9,796 nt of DNA, from positions 1-9,796 of the forward strand of contig JAFUJS010000049.1 in NCBI GenBank assembly GCA_017468115.1, in the 5' to 3' direction. The notes beneath the pieces were generated by a model. The model was not told where the DNA came from, made no database searches, and saw nothing but the letters and a program-made list of their open reading frames with translations. A program made the translations under genes and the position numbers. Below, piece after piece: positions 1 to 6,190 of the stretch; position 1 is the first letter of the stretch; every line of letters starts with the position of its first letter. The stretch is from Clostridia bacterium. Its GTDB lineage: Bacteria > Bacillota_A > Clostridia > Oscillospirales > CAG-272.

Positions 1-2
1 AC

Positions 3-1049
3 GGCACTTACCTCGTTTACAATGCCGAAGGCTTGTATGCATGGGGTGAAGCAGCGCGAGCCGTCATCTCCACAGGTACTGAAGACACGGATAACGACTG
101 GTATGCCGAATATACCACAGACATGCCTAACCTTATTCTGGCAGCCGACATCACATTAACGGGAGCAAACAACTGGACTCCTTTGGGATATCGTGTTGAG
201 GGTAACAGTAAAGACACTTACTATCCATACATAGGTACCATTGATGGCAACGGGCATACCATCACCGGGCTGAATATAAACAGCACAGGAGATTGCATTG
301 CTTTTGTGGGCAGTCTTGGCCCAAATAGCGAGGTGAAGAACCTCACATTCAAGGATGCCACTATTGTCGGCGGAGAACATGTGGCAACTGTGGCAGCCGA
401 TTGCGGCGGTAATGTGACGAATTGCCATGTAACGGGCAGCTCCTCTGTTTCAGGGAATATTCAAGCAGCAGGTGTGATAGCTTCAAATGGTGGTGGTATC
501 ATATCAGGTTGTACCAATGCAGCGGCTGTTACTGTTAATGTTAATGATGTAAATTGGGGATCAGGTGGTGTCGTAGGAATCAATGGATCTAATGGGATTG
601 TGATAGGATGTTTCAATAGTGGCGATATTACCGCTTCGGGTTCAAGTAATACACAAAATTGTGGTGGTGTCGTGGGGCTCAATAATCATAATGCGTCCAT
701 TATAATAGCCTGCGGAAACACGGGCAAAGTGGAGGCATCAGTAAAAGGAGTTGGCGGCATTGCAGGTGGCAACTCTAGCGTTCCGGTATATGCGTGCTGG
801 ACGAAAGAAACCACCGAGCTTAGCAATGGAGAGGTATCCAATAAGGATGGAGTGGGAGTTGATAACAACAATAAAAGTGTGCTAAAAGCGTGCTACTCCT
901 TTGCCGACGCCTCGGCAGTAGCAGATGCCATCACAGCAATGAATGCCGCCATTGATGAGTATAATGCCTCGGCAGCCGAGGGCAGGAAATGTACTTATAA
1001 ATGGCAAGTCGGCACCGATGGGTATCCTACGCTGGTAGAAATCGATTAA
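3..1049 (+). CDS. GLUG-repeat surface/secreted-type protein, C-terminal part (5' end outside window)
   Basis: The frame is open to the left edge, so this is the C-terminal ~348 residues of a longer protein and no true start is present. It opens with a YLVYNAEGLYAWGEA segment followed by LAADITLTGANNWTPLG and GTIDGNGHTITGL, then repeated Gly/Asn-rich units (GGVVGINGSNGIVIGCFNSG, GGVVGLNNHNASIIIACGNTG, GVGGIAGGN). These resemble the GLUG-motif/beta-helix repeats found in large cell-surface or secreted proteins, especially of Bacteroidales. No LPXTG signal, membrane segment or clear sorting domain is seen at the C-terminus, which ends KWQVGTDGYPTLVEID. A role as adhesin or surface protein is inferred from the repeat family only. 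The character differs from the Clostridia-like DNA to the right. Confidence 0.75.
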   Translation, partial: GTYLVYNAEGLYAWGEAARAVISTGTEDTDNDWYAEYTTDMPNLILAADITLTGANNWTPLGYRVEGNSKDTYYPYIGTIDGNGHTITGLNINSTGDCIAFVGSLGPNSEVKNLTFKDATIVGGEHVATVAADCGGNVTNCHVTGSSSVSGNIQAAGVIASNGGGIISGCTNAAAVTVNVNDVNWGSGGVVGINGSNGIVIGCFNSGDITASGSSNTQNCGGVVGLNNHNASIIIACGNTGKVEASVKGVGGIAGGNSSVPVYACWTKETTELSNGEVSNKDGVGVDNNNKSVLKACYSFADASAVADAITAMNAAIDEYNASAAEGRKCTYKWQVGTDGYPTLVEID

Positions 1050-1132
1050 ACCCCTACGGAATAACCGAAACAACAACTAAATAAAAAGAGCCTGCGACGC
1101 ACCAAGCACGCACAGACTTGAAAAACAGTATG

Positions 1133-1160
1133 GCGGTGGGCAGAGATGTTCACCGCTTTT
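1133..1160 (+). terminator. Weak hairpin plus short T run downstream of the GLUG gene
   Basis: GCGGTG (1133-1138) can pair with CACCGC (1151-1156) around a 12-nt loop, followed by TTTT. It lies about 85 nt after the stop codon of the GLUG-repeat gene. The stem is short and the T run brief, so this is only a possible terminator. The rest of 1050-1262 shows no coding potential or other structure that I recognise. Confidence 0.3.
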
Positions 1161-1262
1161 AATAAGACTCGCACCAGCATCTATTTTGTCAAGATAACAC
1201 AAAACGAAAGACACCCATCGTGAAAAAGTCAATAGATGGTAGACACTAAAAAAGAGAAATAA

Positions 1263-1445
1263 TTAAGCTGCCTGTTCAATGCGGAATTGGACAGGTGGCT
1301 TTCCTTTTAGTTTGCGAATAGGTTTTATGTAATTGTAGTAATAAATAGTTTGGTCGATGACAGAATAAAGGTTATCAGCCTTCCAAAACTTTCTTGATTT
1401 GAGTATATCTTTGAATTTTCCGAAAAAAGATTCGATAACAGCATT
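1263..1445 (-). pseudogene. IS3/IS150-type transposase (OrfB), C-terminal remnant
   Basis: Read on the minus strand, 1445 to 1263 encodes 60 residues and a stop: NAVIESFFGKFKDILKSR, then YYYNYIKPIRKLKGKPPVQF and RIEQAA. This is the conserved end of the rve/integrase core of IS3-family transposases. The E of AVIESFFG corresponds to the catalytic Glu of the DDE triad, and the YYN...KLKGKPPVQF block is the family's usual tail. Homology stops at 1445: the preceding residue, normally the D of a DNA motif, is not encoded, and an in-frame TAA lies two codons further upstream. Both catalytic Asp residues and all of OrfA are missing, so it cannot be functional. TGGTAGACACTAAAAAAG at 1237 could be the start of the element's terminal repeat, but no partner end is present. 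Confidence 0.8.
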
Positions 1446-1454
1446 AATAAATTA

Positions 1455-1483
1455 TTGAACTTTTGCCTAATAGATGCTATAAT
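1455..1483 (+). promoter_or_regulatory. Near-consensus sigma-70/A promoter of the TIR gene
   Basis: TTGAAC (1455-1460), a 17-nt spacer and a perfect TATAAT (1478-1483) lie 34 nt upstream of the TIR gene start at 1518. The -35 box begins only about 9 nt from the point where transposase homology ends (1445/1446). The promoter therefore belongs to the right-hand DNA and is intact. Confidence 0.75.
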
Positions 1484-1517
1484 TTTAATATACCAAGAAA
1501 GTATCTAAGGAGTGCAT

Positions 1518-4160
1518 ATGTCGTATTTAGGCTATAAAACCAGAGGCGGCGCAAAGCCACAGGGAAAGCCCAGAGTGCTTTTTGCCTGCTATCAACAGGA
1601 TTTCGACCTGTATTTTGATACAATCTCAAACGAGCTGTTCAAAATCAGCGACTGTACCATTTACTACGTAAGTGATTATAAGGCAGTACCAAAATCCGAG
1701 GATGAGCTGGATTTGGATTTTTCACTTATGAATCTTGTGGTTTTTCCGATTACAGAGGGCTTTTTGCTAAAGCCATCCTTTGCACGTGATACAATTCTCC
1801 CATTTGTAGAGAATAAGCATATACCAATTCTTCCAATCTTTTGCGAGGAAACCACAGACAAAACCCTTTCTCTTTATAGTAAATATTTTGGCAATGCTCA
1901 ATATCTTGACAAAAAATCTAAGGACGAAACTGCAATCAGCTACGAGGATAAGCTGAAAAGATTTGTTTCCTCTGTCTTGGTTGGGGACGAAACTGCAAAG
2001 AAAATAAGAGAGTCCTTTGACGGCTATATTTTCTTAAGCTATCGTAAGAAGGATAGAAAGTACGCCAAGGAGCTGATGCAGCTCATACATAAAAACGAAA
2101 ATTGCCGTGATATGGCAATTTGGTACGATGAGTTTTTGGTGCCGGGCGAAAGCTTTAGCGACTCTATTTCCACAGCCCTTGGAAAAAGTAAAATGTTTGC
2201 GCTGGTGGTAACTCCAAACCTTGTAAATGAGCAAAACTATATTTCCACCGTTGAGTTCCCAATGGCGAAAAAATCAAAGAAAAACATTCTCCCTGCGGAG
2301 CTTGTAAAAACAGATGCCAAGCTGCTTAAGCAGCAATACGATGGTATTCCCCCAAAGATTGACCCAAGAGACAAGAGTGCCTTTGATACGGCAATTGAAA
2401 AGGCGTTAGAGGGTGTAGAGCGAATGAGCAAGGCAGGCGTGCCTGACCACGACTACTTAATAGGTCTTGCTTATATGGGCGGAGTTGACGTTGAGGTTGA
2501 TACACAAAGGGCGATTACCTTGATTGAGTCTGCCGCCAATGCCGGAGTCTATGAGGCTATTTTGAAAATGGCAGACATTTACAGTAACGGCGAGGGTGTT
2601 AAGCGTGATTATCAGCTTGCCATAAAATGGCTTGAAAAGGCAGTAAAGAGGGCAAAGCAAATTTACAAAGCAAAAAAGGATGCGGACAGCCTGTTTGACT
2701 ATGCCGATTCCTGTATGCGCTTGGGCGCCTGCCAAAACTCCATGGGAAAAACCGGCAAGGCTATTGCCACCTGCAAGGAGGGCATAAAGGCTTGCCAGCA
2801 GGCAATTGGCAAGTTTAAGGGGTCGAATAGCGAAATGGCGCTTGCCAGCAGTATTTTGCTTGGCAGACTTATTGATTCCCTTGGCAGGATTTATATGAAG
2901 TCAGGAAAGCTAAAGGACGCAAGAGCCTGCTATACTGACAGCCTTAAGATAAGAGAGAAAAACAGAAAAATTCTATCTTTTGACGGTGCAAACGACCTGT
3001 CCGACTATTATAACCTTTATGAAATTGCAAATAGCCACGCCAGCCTTGGCGAAATCGCCATAGGACAGGGCAGGCTAAACGATGCGCAAGCAAGCTACCA
3101 GGATGCTATCGGCTATTACCTTGATGCAATAAAGATTAAGGGAGAGGACGATGTGCGCAACAGCCTTTCCATTGCATATAACAAGGTGGCATCAATATGG
3201 CGTGCCGCAGGAGAGTTCAGAGTTGCCGAGAGCTACTTCAAAAAGAGCATTGAGGTTGCGGAGGATAGCGTTAGAGAATTTGGCTCGATTGCTGCCCTTG
3301 AAAATCTGGCAATATCAAACAACGACCTTGGTGAGCTTTACAATTACCAAGGCAGGAGCGTACAGGGCAGACCCTATTTTGAAAAAGCCCTTAGAATTTT
3401 TGAAAAGCTGGCACGTGAAACTGCCACCCCTTATGCAAAAAGAGAGCTTGCAACCGCATACAACAATATGGGCGCAACCTATCAGGACGAGGGAAGACAA
3501 AAGGAAAGCGAGAGTTGTTATCTTAAAAATATGGAAATATGCGAGGCTCTTGTTAAAGAGGTTGGCACAATTGAGGACCAAAGAAGCCTGGGCATCTCCT
3601 ACAACAACATAGCAAGCTTGTATTCTGAGCTTGGCAAGCAGGAACTTTCCCTTCAATACCACAAGAAAAGCATTCAGATAAGGGAAAAGGTAAGAAAGGA
3701 AACAGATGCTCTATGGGGCAAAAGGGATTTAACCCTTGCTTACAATAATGTTGCTTGCCTATACAAGGAAAAGGGAGACTCTAAAAACGCATACCCATAC
3801 TTTGTGAAGGCTCTTGAGGGCTACGAGGAGTTGGCGAGAATTACAGATACCTTTGAGGATAAGCAAGAGCTTGGTAGCACCTACGTGGTTGTAGGCAGCC
3901 TGCTTGAGGAAATGGAAAAATATCAAGAGGCACTCAGCTACTATAAGAAGGCAAGCGCCTTCCTTGAAAAGCTAGGCGCAAAGGCTCCGCAGGAGCAGGT
4001 TTACATGGCACTTGCCCTTGCACTTGGCGGTATATATTACCTGACAGGAGACAGGGCAATGCTACCAAAGCTGGAAAACGCATACAAAAAGCTCGTTTCC
4101 ATAAATCCATACAATCAGGATTACCACAGAAACCTCTACACAGTAAGACAGCAAATGTAA
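1518..4160 (+). CDS. TIR-domain protein with degenerate second TIR, Sel1 and TPR repeats (candidate NADase effector)
   Basis: 880 residues from ATG 1518; AAGGAG at 1507-1512 with 5-nt spacing favours this ATG over the in-frame GTG at 1512. Residues ~17-155 follow a TIR-like strand/helix order (RVLFACY, MNLVVFPITEGF, HIPILPIF, QYLD) but lack clear catalytic residues. Residues ~167-265 form a canonical TIR domain: FDGYIFLSYRKKDRKYA, IWYDEFLVPGESF, LVVTPN and YISTVEFPMA, where E246 sits at the position of the TIR NADase glutamate. Two Sel1-like repeats follow (~311-378; GLAYMGGVDVEVD, YSNGEGVKRDY). TPR units then run from ~390 to ~815, with Y-N-N signatures every 46-48 residues (N555, N601, N649, N696, N743). 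There is no signal peptide or membrane segment, so it is probably cytosolic. I infer NAD+ cleavage or nucleotide signalling triggered through the TPR region, perhaps in phage defence. It has its own promoter and terminator and no evident partner. Confidence 0.85.
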   Translation: MSYLGYKTRGGAKPQGKPRVLFACYQQDFDLYFDTISNELFKISDCTIYYVSDYKAVPKSEDELDLDFSLMNLVVFPITEGFLLKPSFARDTILPFVENKHIPILPIFCEETTDKTLSLYSKYFGNAQYLDKKSKDETAISYEDKLKRFVSSVLVGDETAKKIRESFDGYIFLSYRKKDRKYAKELMQLIHKNENCRDMAIWYDEFLVPGESFSDSISTALGKSKMFALVVTPNLVNEQNYISTVEFPMAKKSKKNILPAELVKTDAKLLKQQYDGIPPKIDPRDKSAFDTAIEKALEGVERMSKAGVPDHDYLIGLAYMGGVDVEVDTQRAITLIESAANAGVYEAILKMADIYSNGEGVKRDYQLAIKWLEKAVKRAKQIYKAKKDADSLFDYADSCMRLGACQNSMGKTGKAIATCKEGIKACQQAIGKFKGSNSEMALASSILLGRLIDSLGRIYMKSGKLKDARACYTDSLKIREKNRKILSFDGANDLSDYYNLYEIANSHASLGEIAIGQGRLNDAQASYQDAIGYYLDAIKIKGEDDVRNSLSIAYNKVASIWRAAGEFRVAESYFKKSIEVAEDSVREFGSIAALENLAISNNDLGELYNYQGRSVQGRPYFEKALRIFEKLARETATPYAKRELATAYNNMGATYQDEGRQKESESCYLKNMEICEALVKEVGTIEDQRSLGISYNNIASLYSELGKQELSLQYHKKSIQIREKVRKETDALWGKRDLTLAYNNVACLYKEKGDSKNAYPYFVKALEGYEELARITDTFEDKQELGSTYVVVGSLLEEMEKYQEALSYYKKASAFLEKLGAKAPQEQVYMALALALGGIYYLTGDRAMLPKLENAYKKLVSINPYNQDYHRNLYTVRQQM

Positions 4161-4189
4161 AAAAAGACGGACACGTGTCCGTCTTTTTT
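4160..4189. terminator. Bidirectional intrinsic terminator (copy 1)
   Basis: A perfect 18-bp palindrome, GACGGACACGTGTCCGTC (4166-4183), is preceded by A7 and followed by T6, so it works in both directions. It separates the convergent TIR gene (+) and XRE unit (-). It is identical over 29 bp to the terminator at 5258-5286. Confidence 0.9.
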
Positions 4190-4191
4190 AG

Positions 4192-4407
4192 TCAAATTAA
4201 TGGTTTTGGTGTAACTATAAGTCCTGTTAGATAATCGAGAGAAACATTGTAATATTTCGCAAGGGTGATTAAGTGATGCAAAGGTATTTCTTGCAAGCCA
4301 CTTTCATATCTTGCGTATTGCTGACGCTTTATGCCCAATATGGTTGCGATTTCTTCTTGGGTCTTGTCGCTATCCTCTCGCATATCCTTTAATCTATAAT
4401 TTTGCAT
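4192..4407 (-). CDS. XRE-family HTH regulator, second gene of bicistronic pair
   Basis: 71 residues, nearly all one Cro/C1-type helix-turn-helix domain: LKDMREDSDKTQEEIATILG, then IKRQQYARYESGLQEIPLHH, then LITLAKYYNVSLDYLTGL. The KTQEEIATILGI...QQYARYESG segment is the HTH with its recognition helix, and LAKYYNVSLDYLTG is the usual closing helix. It matches the upstream gene at about 43 of 66 aligned residues (~65%), so the two are tandem duplicates. The ATG at 4407 is preceded by GAGG about 5 nt away; that site overlaps the end of the upstream gene (AAGTAGAGG contains its TAG). Translational coupling is therefore likely. There is no dimerisation or ligand domain beyond the HTH. It probably binds the nested inverted repeats at 4688-4756. 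Confidence 0.88.
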   Translation of the reverse strand: MQNYRLKDMREDSDKTQEEIATILGIKRQQYARYESGLQEIPLHHLITLAKYYNVSLDYLTGLIVTPKPLI

Positions 4408-4415
4408 AGAGACCT

Positions 4416-4646
4416 CTACTTTCTGATGCGGTCAAGAGGTTCTGGAAATTGAATAAGACCTACAATATAATCTACTGTAACATTATAAAATCTTGCAAGT
4501 TTAATAACATGGTGAAGAGGAATTTCTTGTGCACCGCTTTCATATCTTGCATACTGTTGTTGCTTCATGCCAAGGAGCAGAGCAATGTCCGCTTGGCTTT
4601 TGTCCTTATCTTCACGCAAATCTCGCAAGCGTTGATAGTAGTACAT
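4416..4646 (-). CDS. XRE-family HTH regulator, first gene of bicistronic pair
   Basis: 76 residues from the ATG at 4646, chosen because GGAGG (complement of 4652-4657) lies 6 nt upstream; an in-frame ATG at 4691 would add 15 residues but has no such site. It is a Cro/C1-type HTH: LRDLREDKDKSQADIALLLG, then MKQQQYARYESGAQEIPLHH, then VIKLARFYNVTVDYIVGL, with the HTH at residues ~17-36. It is a close paralogue of the gene at 4192-4407, with most substitutions conservative. The stop codon is 8 nt before the downstream start. The unit is divergent from the DUF6809-like gene at 4781, and the shared promoter region holds nested inverted repeats. I infer that this pair represses itself, the divergent gene, or both. 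Confidence 0.9.
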   Translation of the reverse strand: MYYYQRLRDLREDKDKSQADIALLLGMKQQQYARYESGAQEIPLHHVIKLARFYNVTVDYIVGLIQFPEPLDRIRK

Positions 4647-4682
4647 TTTCTCCCTCCAATTATATATTTCTGAAAAAATTAT

Positions 4683-4710
4683 ATAATACAACTTTTGGAT
4701 TGTACTTGAA
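4683..4710 (-). promoter_or_regulatory. Likely promoter of the XRE pair
   Basis: On the minus strand, TTCAAG (complement of 4705-4710), a 16-nt spacer and TATTAT (complement of 4683-4688) give a plausible promoter 37 nt before the start codon at 4646. An overlapping TATAAT is an alternative -10. The spacer contains one ACAACTT half-site and most of the GATTGTAC arm, so a bound regulator would block it. Confidence 0.5.
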
Positions 4711-4756
4711 TTACAACTTAAAAGTTGTTAAAATATAGTGTGTACAATCAAGTTGT
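4688..4756. promoter_or_regulatory. Nested inverted-repeat operator between divergent genes
   Basis: Centre: ACAACTTAAAAGTTGT (4713-4728), two 7-bp arms around AA. Outside it: GATTGTAC (4698-4705) and GTACAATC (4742-4749), an 8-bp inverted pair. Outermost: ACAACTT (4688-4694) and AAGTTGT (4750-4756), the same half-sites as the centre. The left outer arm has three extra bases between its two blocks. The array covers the promoters of both divergent units, so the adjacent XRE proteins are the natural candidates to bind it. Confidence 0.75.
4711..4739 (+). promoter_or_regulatory. Promoter of the DUF6809-like gene
   Basis: TTACAA (4711-4716), a 17-nt spacer and TATAGT (4734-4739) lie 41 nt before the start codon at 4781. 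The central palindrome 4713-4728 covers the -35 box and most of the spacer, which is a classic repression geometry. Confidence 0.65.
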
Positions 4757-4780
4757 AACAACGCCATAAAGGAGAAAATT

Positions 4781-5029
4781 ATGTCAGATTGCATCAGAGA
4801 ATTATTTAGAGAGCTTTATTTCGGAAAGATTGAAAATCAAGCAATTATCGAAAAAAGTGCAGAAATCTACGAGGTTGAAAAAAAGCTTTTTGCAGGAAAA
4901 ATAGACAGAGAGCTTTTCGGAGAGTATGACGACCTTGTTACAGAGCTTTGCCAAATGTATAGTGAGGAGTATTTTGTAAAGGGCTTTAAGATAGGTGCAA
5001 GGCTTACCAAGGAAGCGTTAGAAAAATGA
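4781..5029 (+). CDS. DUF6809-like small protein
   Basis: 82 residues, starting at ATG 4781 with AAAGGAG (4768-4774) 6 nt upstream. The sequence is acidic and helical, with the pattern IRELFRELYFGKI near the start, ELFGEYDDLVTELCQMYSEE in the middle and FVKGFKIGARLTKEALEK at the end. That order, and especially the closing GF.IGARL..EAL block, matches my recollection of DUF6809, a family of ~80-residue proteins of unknown function common in gut Clostridia. There are no membrane segments, cysteine motifs or catalytic signatures. It is divergent from two XRE regulators, and its promoter is overlapped by their presumed operator, so it is probably under XRE control. Its biochemical role is unknown. 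Confidence 0.75.
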   Translation: MSDCIRELFRELYFGKIENQAIIEKSAEIYEVEKKLFAGKIDRELFGEYDDLVTELCQMYSEEYFVKGFKIGARLTKEALEK

Positions 5030-5060
5030 ATACTCCTGCTACCAAAATGGGATTAATAAG

Positions 5061-5217
5061 AGCCTCCCTTGTGAAAGGGAGGTGGCGTTTTCGTAAGAAA
5101 ATGTCGGAGGGATTGCAAATAGATACAAAACAATCCCTCAGTCAGCTTTGCTGACAGCTCATCAACTCCCTTCGGTTGCTTGCATGCTTTCCACTAACGA
5201 AAACAAGTTTTCGAGTG
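5061..5217. repeat. String of hairpins, probable mobile intergenic repeat (MITE/REP-like)
   Basis: Five stem-loops follow one another without a coding frame. CCTCCCTT/AAGGGAGG (5063-5082) has an 8-bp stem and GTGA loop. CGTTTTC/GAAAATG (5086-5103) has a GTAA loop. GAGGGATTG/CAATCCCTC (5107-5139) has a 9-bp stem. GTCAGC/GCTGAC (5141-5155) has a TTT loop. CACT..CGAAAAC/GTTTTCG.AGTG (5192-5217) is the last. The density of perfect stems is far beyond chance. It resembles the abundant multi-hairpin intergenic elements I recall from Oscillospiraceae-type genomes, but only one copy is in this window. It lies between convergent genes, upstream of the shared terminator. Confidence 0.7.
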
Positions 5218-5257
5218 ACAATGTTTGTATTATAGCCTATTTTGGATTATGAAAAAG

Positions 5258-5286
5258 AAAAAAGACGGACACGTGTCCGTCTTTTT
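5258..5286. terminator. Bidirectional intrinsic terminator (copy 2)
   Basis: The palindrome GACGGACACGTGTCCGTC (5264-5281), flanked by A6 and T5, sits between the convergent DUF6809-like gene (+) and trxB (-), overlapping the last bases of trxB. It matches the copy at 4160-4188 over all 29 bp. Confidence 0.9.
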
Positions 5287-6187
5287 ATTTTAAGCTATCA
5301 ATATAATCACAAGCAGCCAAAGCAGCGGTTGCGCCGTCTGCAGCTGCGGTAACTACCTGACGAATTCTTTTTTGTCTGCAATCTCCGGCAACATAAATGC
5401 CTTGCACATCAACAGAGCAGGTTTCGTCTGCCAGTGCGTAGCCATACTTGTTTAGAGGAATGATATTTCTTGCAAATTCGTTTTGCGGTACAAGACCAAT
5501 TGCAACAAACATACCGTCAATGATAAGCTCGCTCTTTCCTTGGTTGTTTTCAATAACGATAGAGGAAAGCTCGTTCTCGCCCTTTAGCTCCTTAACAAGT
5601 GAGCCGCAGATAACCTCAATGTTTTCACGCTTATAAATAAGCTCTTGGAGCTTCTTTTCGCCTGTCAGAGTGTCGAGGTTTTGTACAACATATACCTTCT
5701 TGCAAAGCTCGGAAAGCATAAGCGCCTCTTGGAGCGCAGAGTTTCCGCCGCCGATAACCGCAACGGTTTTGCCCTCATAAAAGGCACCATCACAAACGGC
5801 ACAGAAGGAAATACCCTGACCGATAAAATCAACCTCACGCTCAAGACCAAGAAGTCTGTGCTTTGCGCCGGTAGCAATAATAACCGACTTACTCTCAAAG
5901 CTGCCGCTGTCGGTTACAACAACCTTAGTTGCGCCGTCAATAATCTCAGTTACCTCGGCAACCTCAATTTCAGCGCCCTGCTCCATAGCCTGTGTAAGGA
6001 GCTTGTCAGCAAACTCATTACCGGAAAGCTCAATAAATCCGGGTATATTTTCAACCTTTGGAGAGTGGGTTATCTGTCCGCCAAAGGCTTCCTTTTCGAT
6101 AACCAACACAGTTTTATTCGCCCTACGAGCATATAGGGCGGCGGTAAGCCCCGCAGGGCCACCGCCGATCACTATAATATCAAACAT
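5285..6187 (-). CDS. trxB: Thioredoxin reductase-like flavoprotein
   Basis: 300 residues, slightly short of the family's usual 305-320. It is cytosolic and FAD-dependent, and would reduce thioredoxin or glutaredoxin-like disulfides. Visible motifs are the N-terminal FAD dinucleotide fold GGGPAG (8-13), ENIPGF, the redox-active CAVC (C129, C132), a second nucleotide-binding loop GGGNSA (146-151) and the FAD-binding VAGDC (266-270). The segment that normally reads HRRxxxR and binds the 2'-phosphate of NADPH is VVQNLDTLTGEKKL (167-180), without the paired arginines. NADPH specificity is therefore doubtful, and NADH or another donor is possible. It starts 3 nt after the stop of the NrdD gene with only a weak GGGTG site inside that gene's end, suggesting translational coupling. 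The likely partner is the redoxin domain fused to NrdD. Transcription ends at the terminator at 5258-5286. Confidence 0.92.
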   Translation of the reverse strand: MFDIIVIGGGPAGLTAALYARRANKTVLVIEKEAFGGQITHSPKVENIPGFIELSGNEFADKLLTQAMEQGAEIEVAEVTEIIDGATKVVVTDSGSFESKSVIIATGAKHRLLGLEREVDFIGQGISFCAVCDGAFYEGKTVAVIGGGNSALQEALMLSELCKKVYVVQNLDTLTGEKKLQELIYKRENIEVICGSLVKELKGENELSSIVIENNQGKSELIIDGMFVAIGLVPQNEFARNIIPLNKYGYALADETCSVDVQGIYVAGDCRQKRIRQVVTAAADGATAALAACDYIDSLK

Positions 6188-6190
6188 AAA

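Noticed and set aside
1237..1254. TGGTAGACACTAAAAAAG as a definite IS terminal inverted repeat
   Set aside because: It begins with TG and is well placed, but the opposite IS end is not in the window, so it cannot be confirmed and is only mentioned under the transposase remnant.
3151..3612. 153-codon plus-strand frame inside the TIR gene
   Set aside because: It lies in another frame within the TPR array, has basic low-complexity composition with no recognisable domain, and the repeat-rich host frame explains the open stretch.
4449..4738. Plus-strand frames antisense to the XRE genes and over the operator
   Set aside because: They are hydrophobic shadow frames with no ribosome site, lying opposite clear HTH coding sequence and regulatory repeats.
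1518..5029. TIR gene, XRE pair and DUF6809-like gene as one co-transcribed defence operon
   Set aside because: The TIR gene and the XRE pair are convergent and separated by a strong bidirectional terminator, and the DUF6809-like gene is divergent from the XRE pair, so they are separate units.
5061..5217. CRISPR array
   Set aside because: The stems are all different and there are no regularly spaced direct repeats or cas genes.
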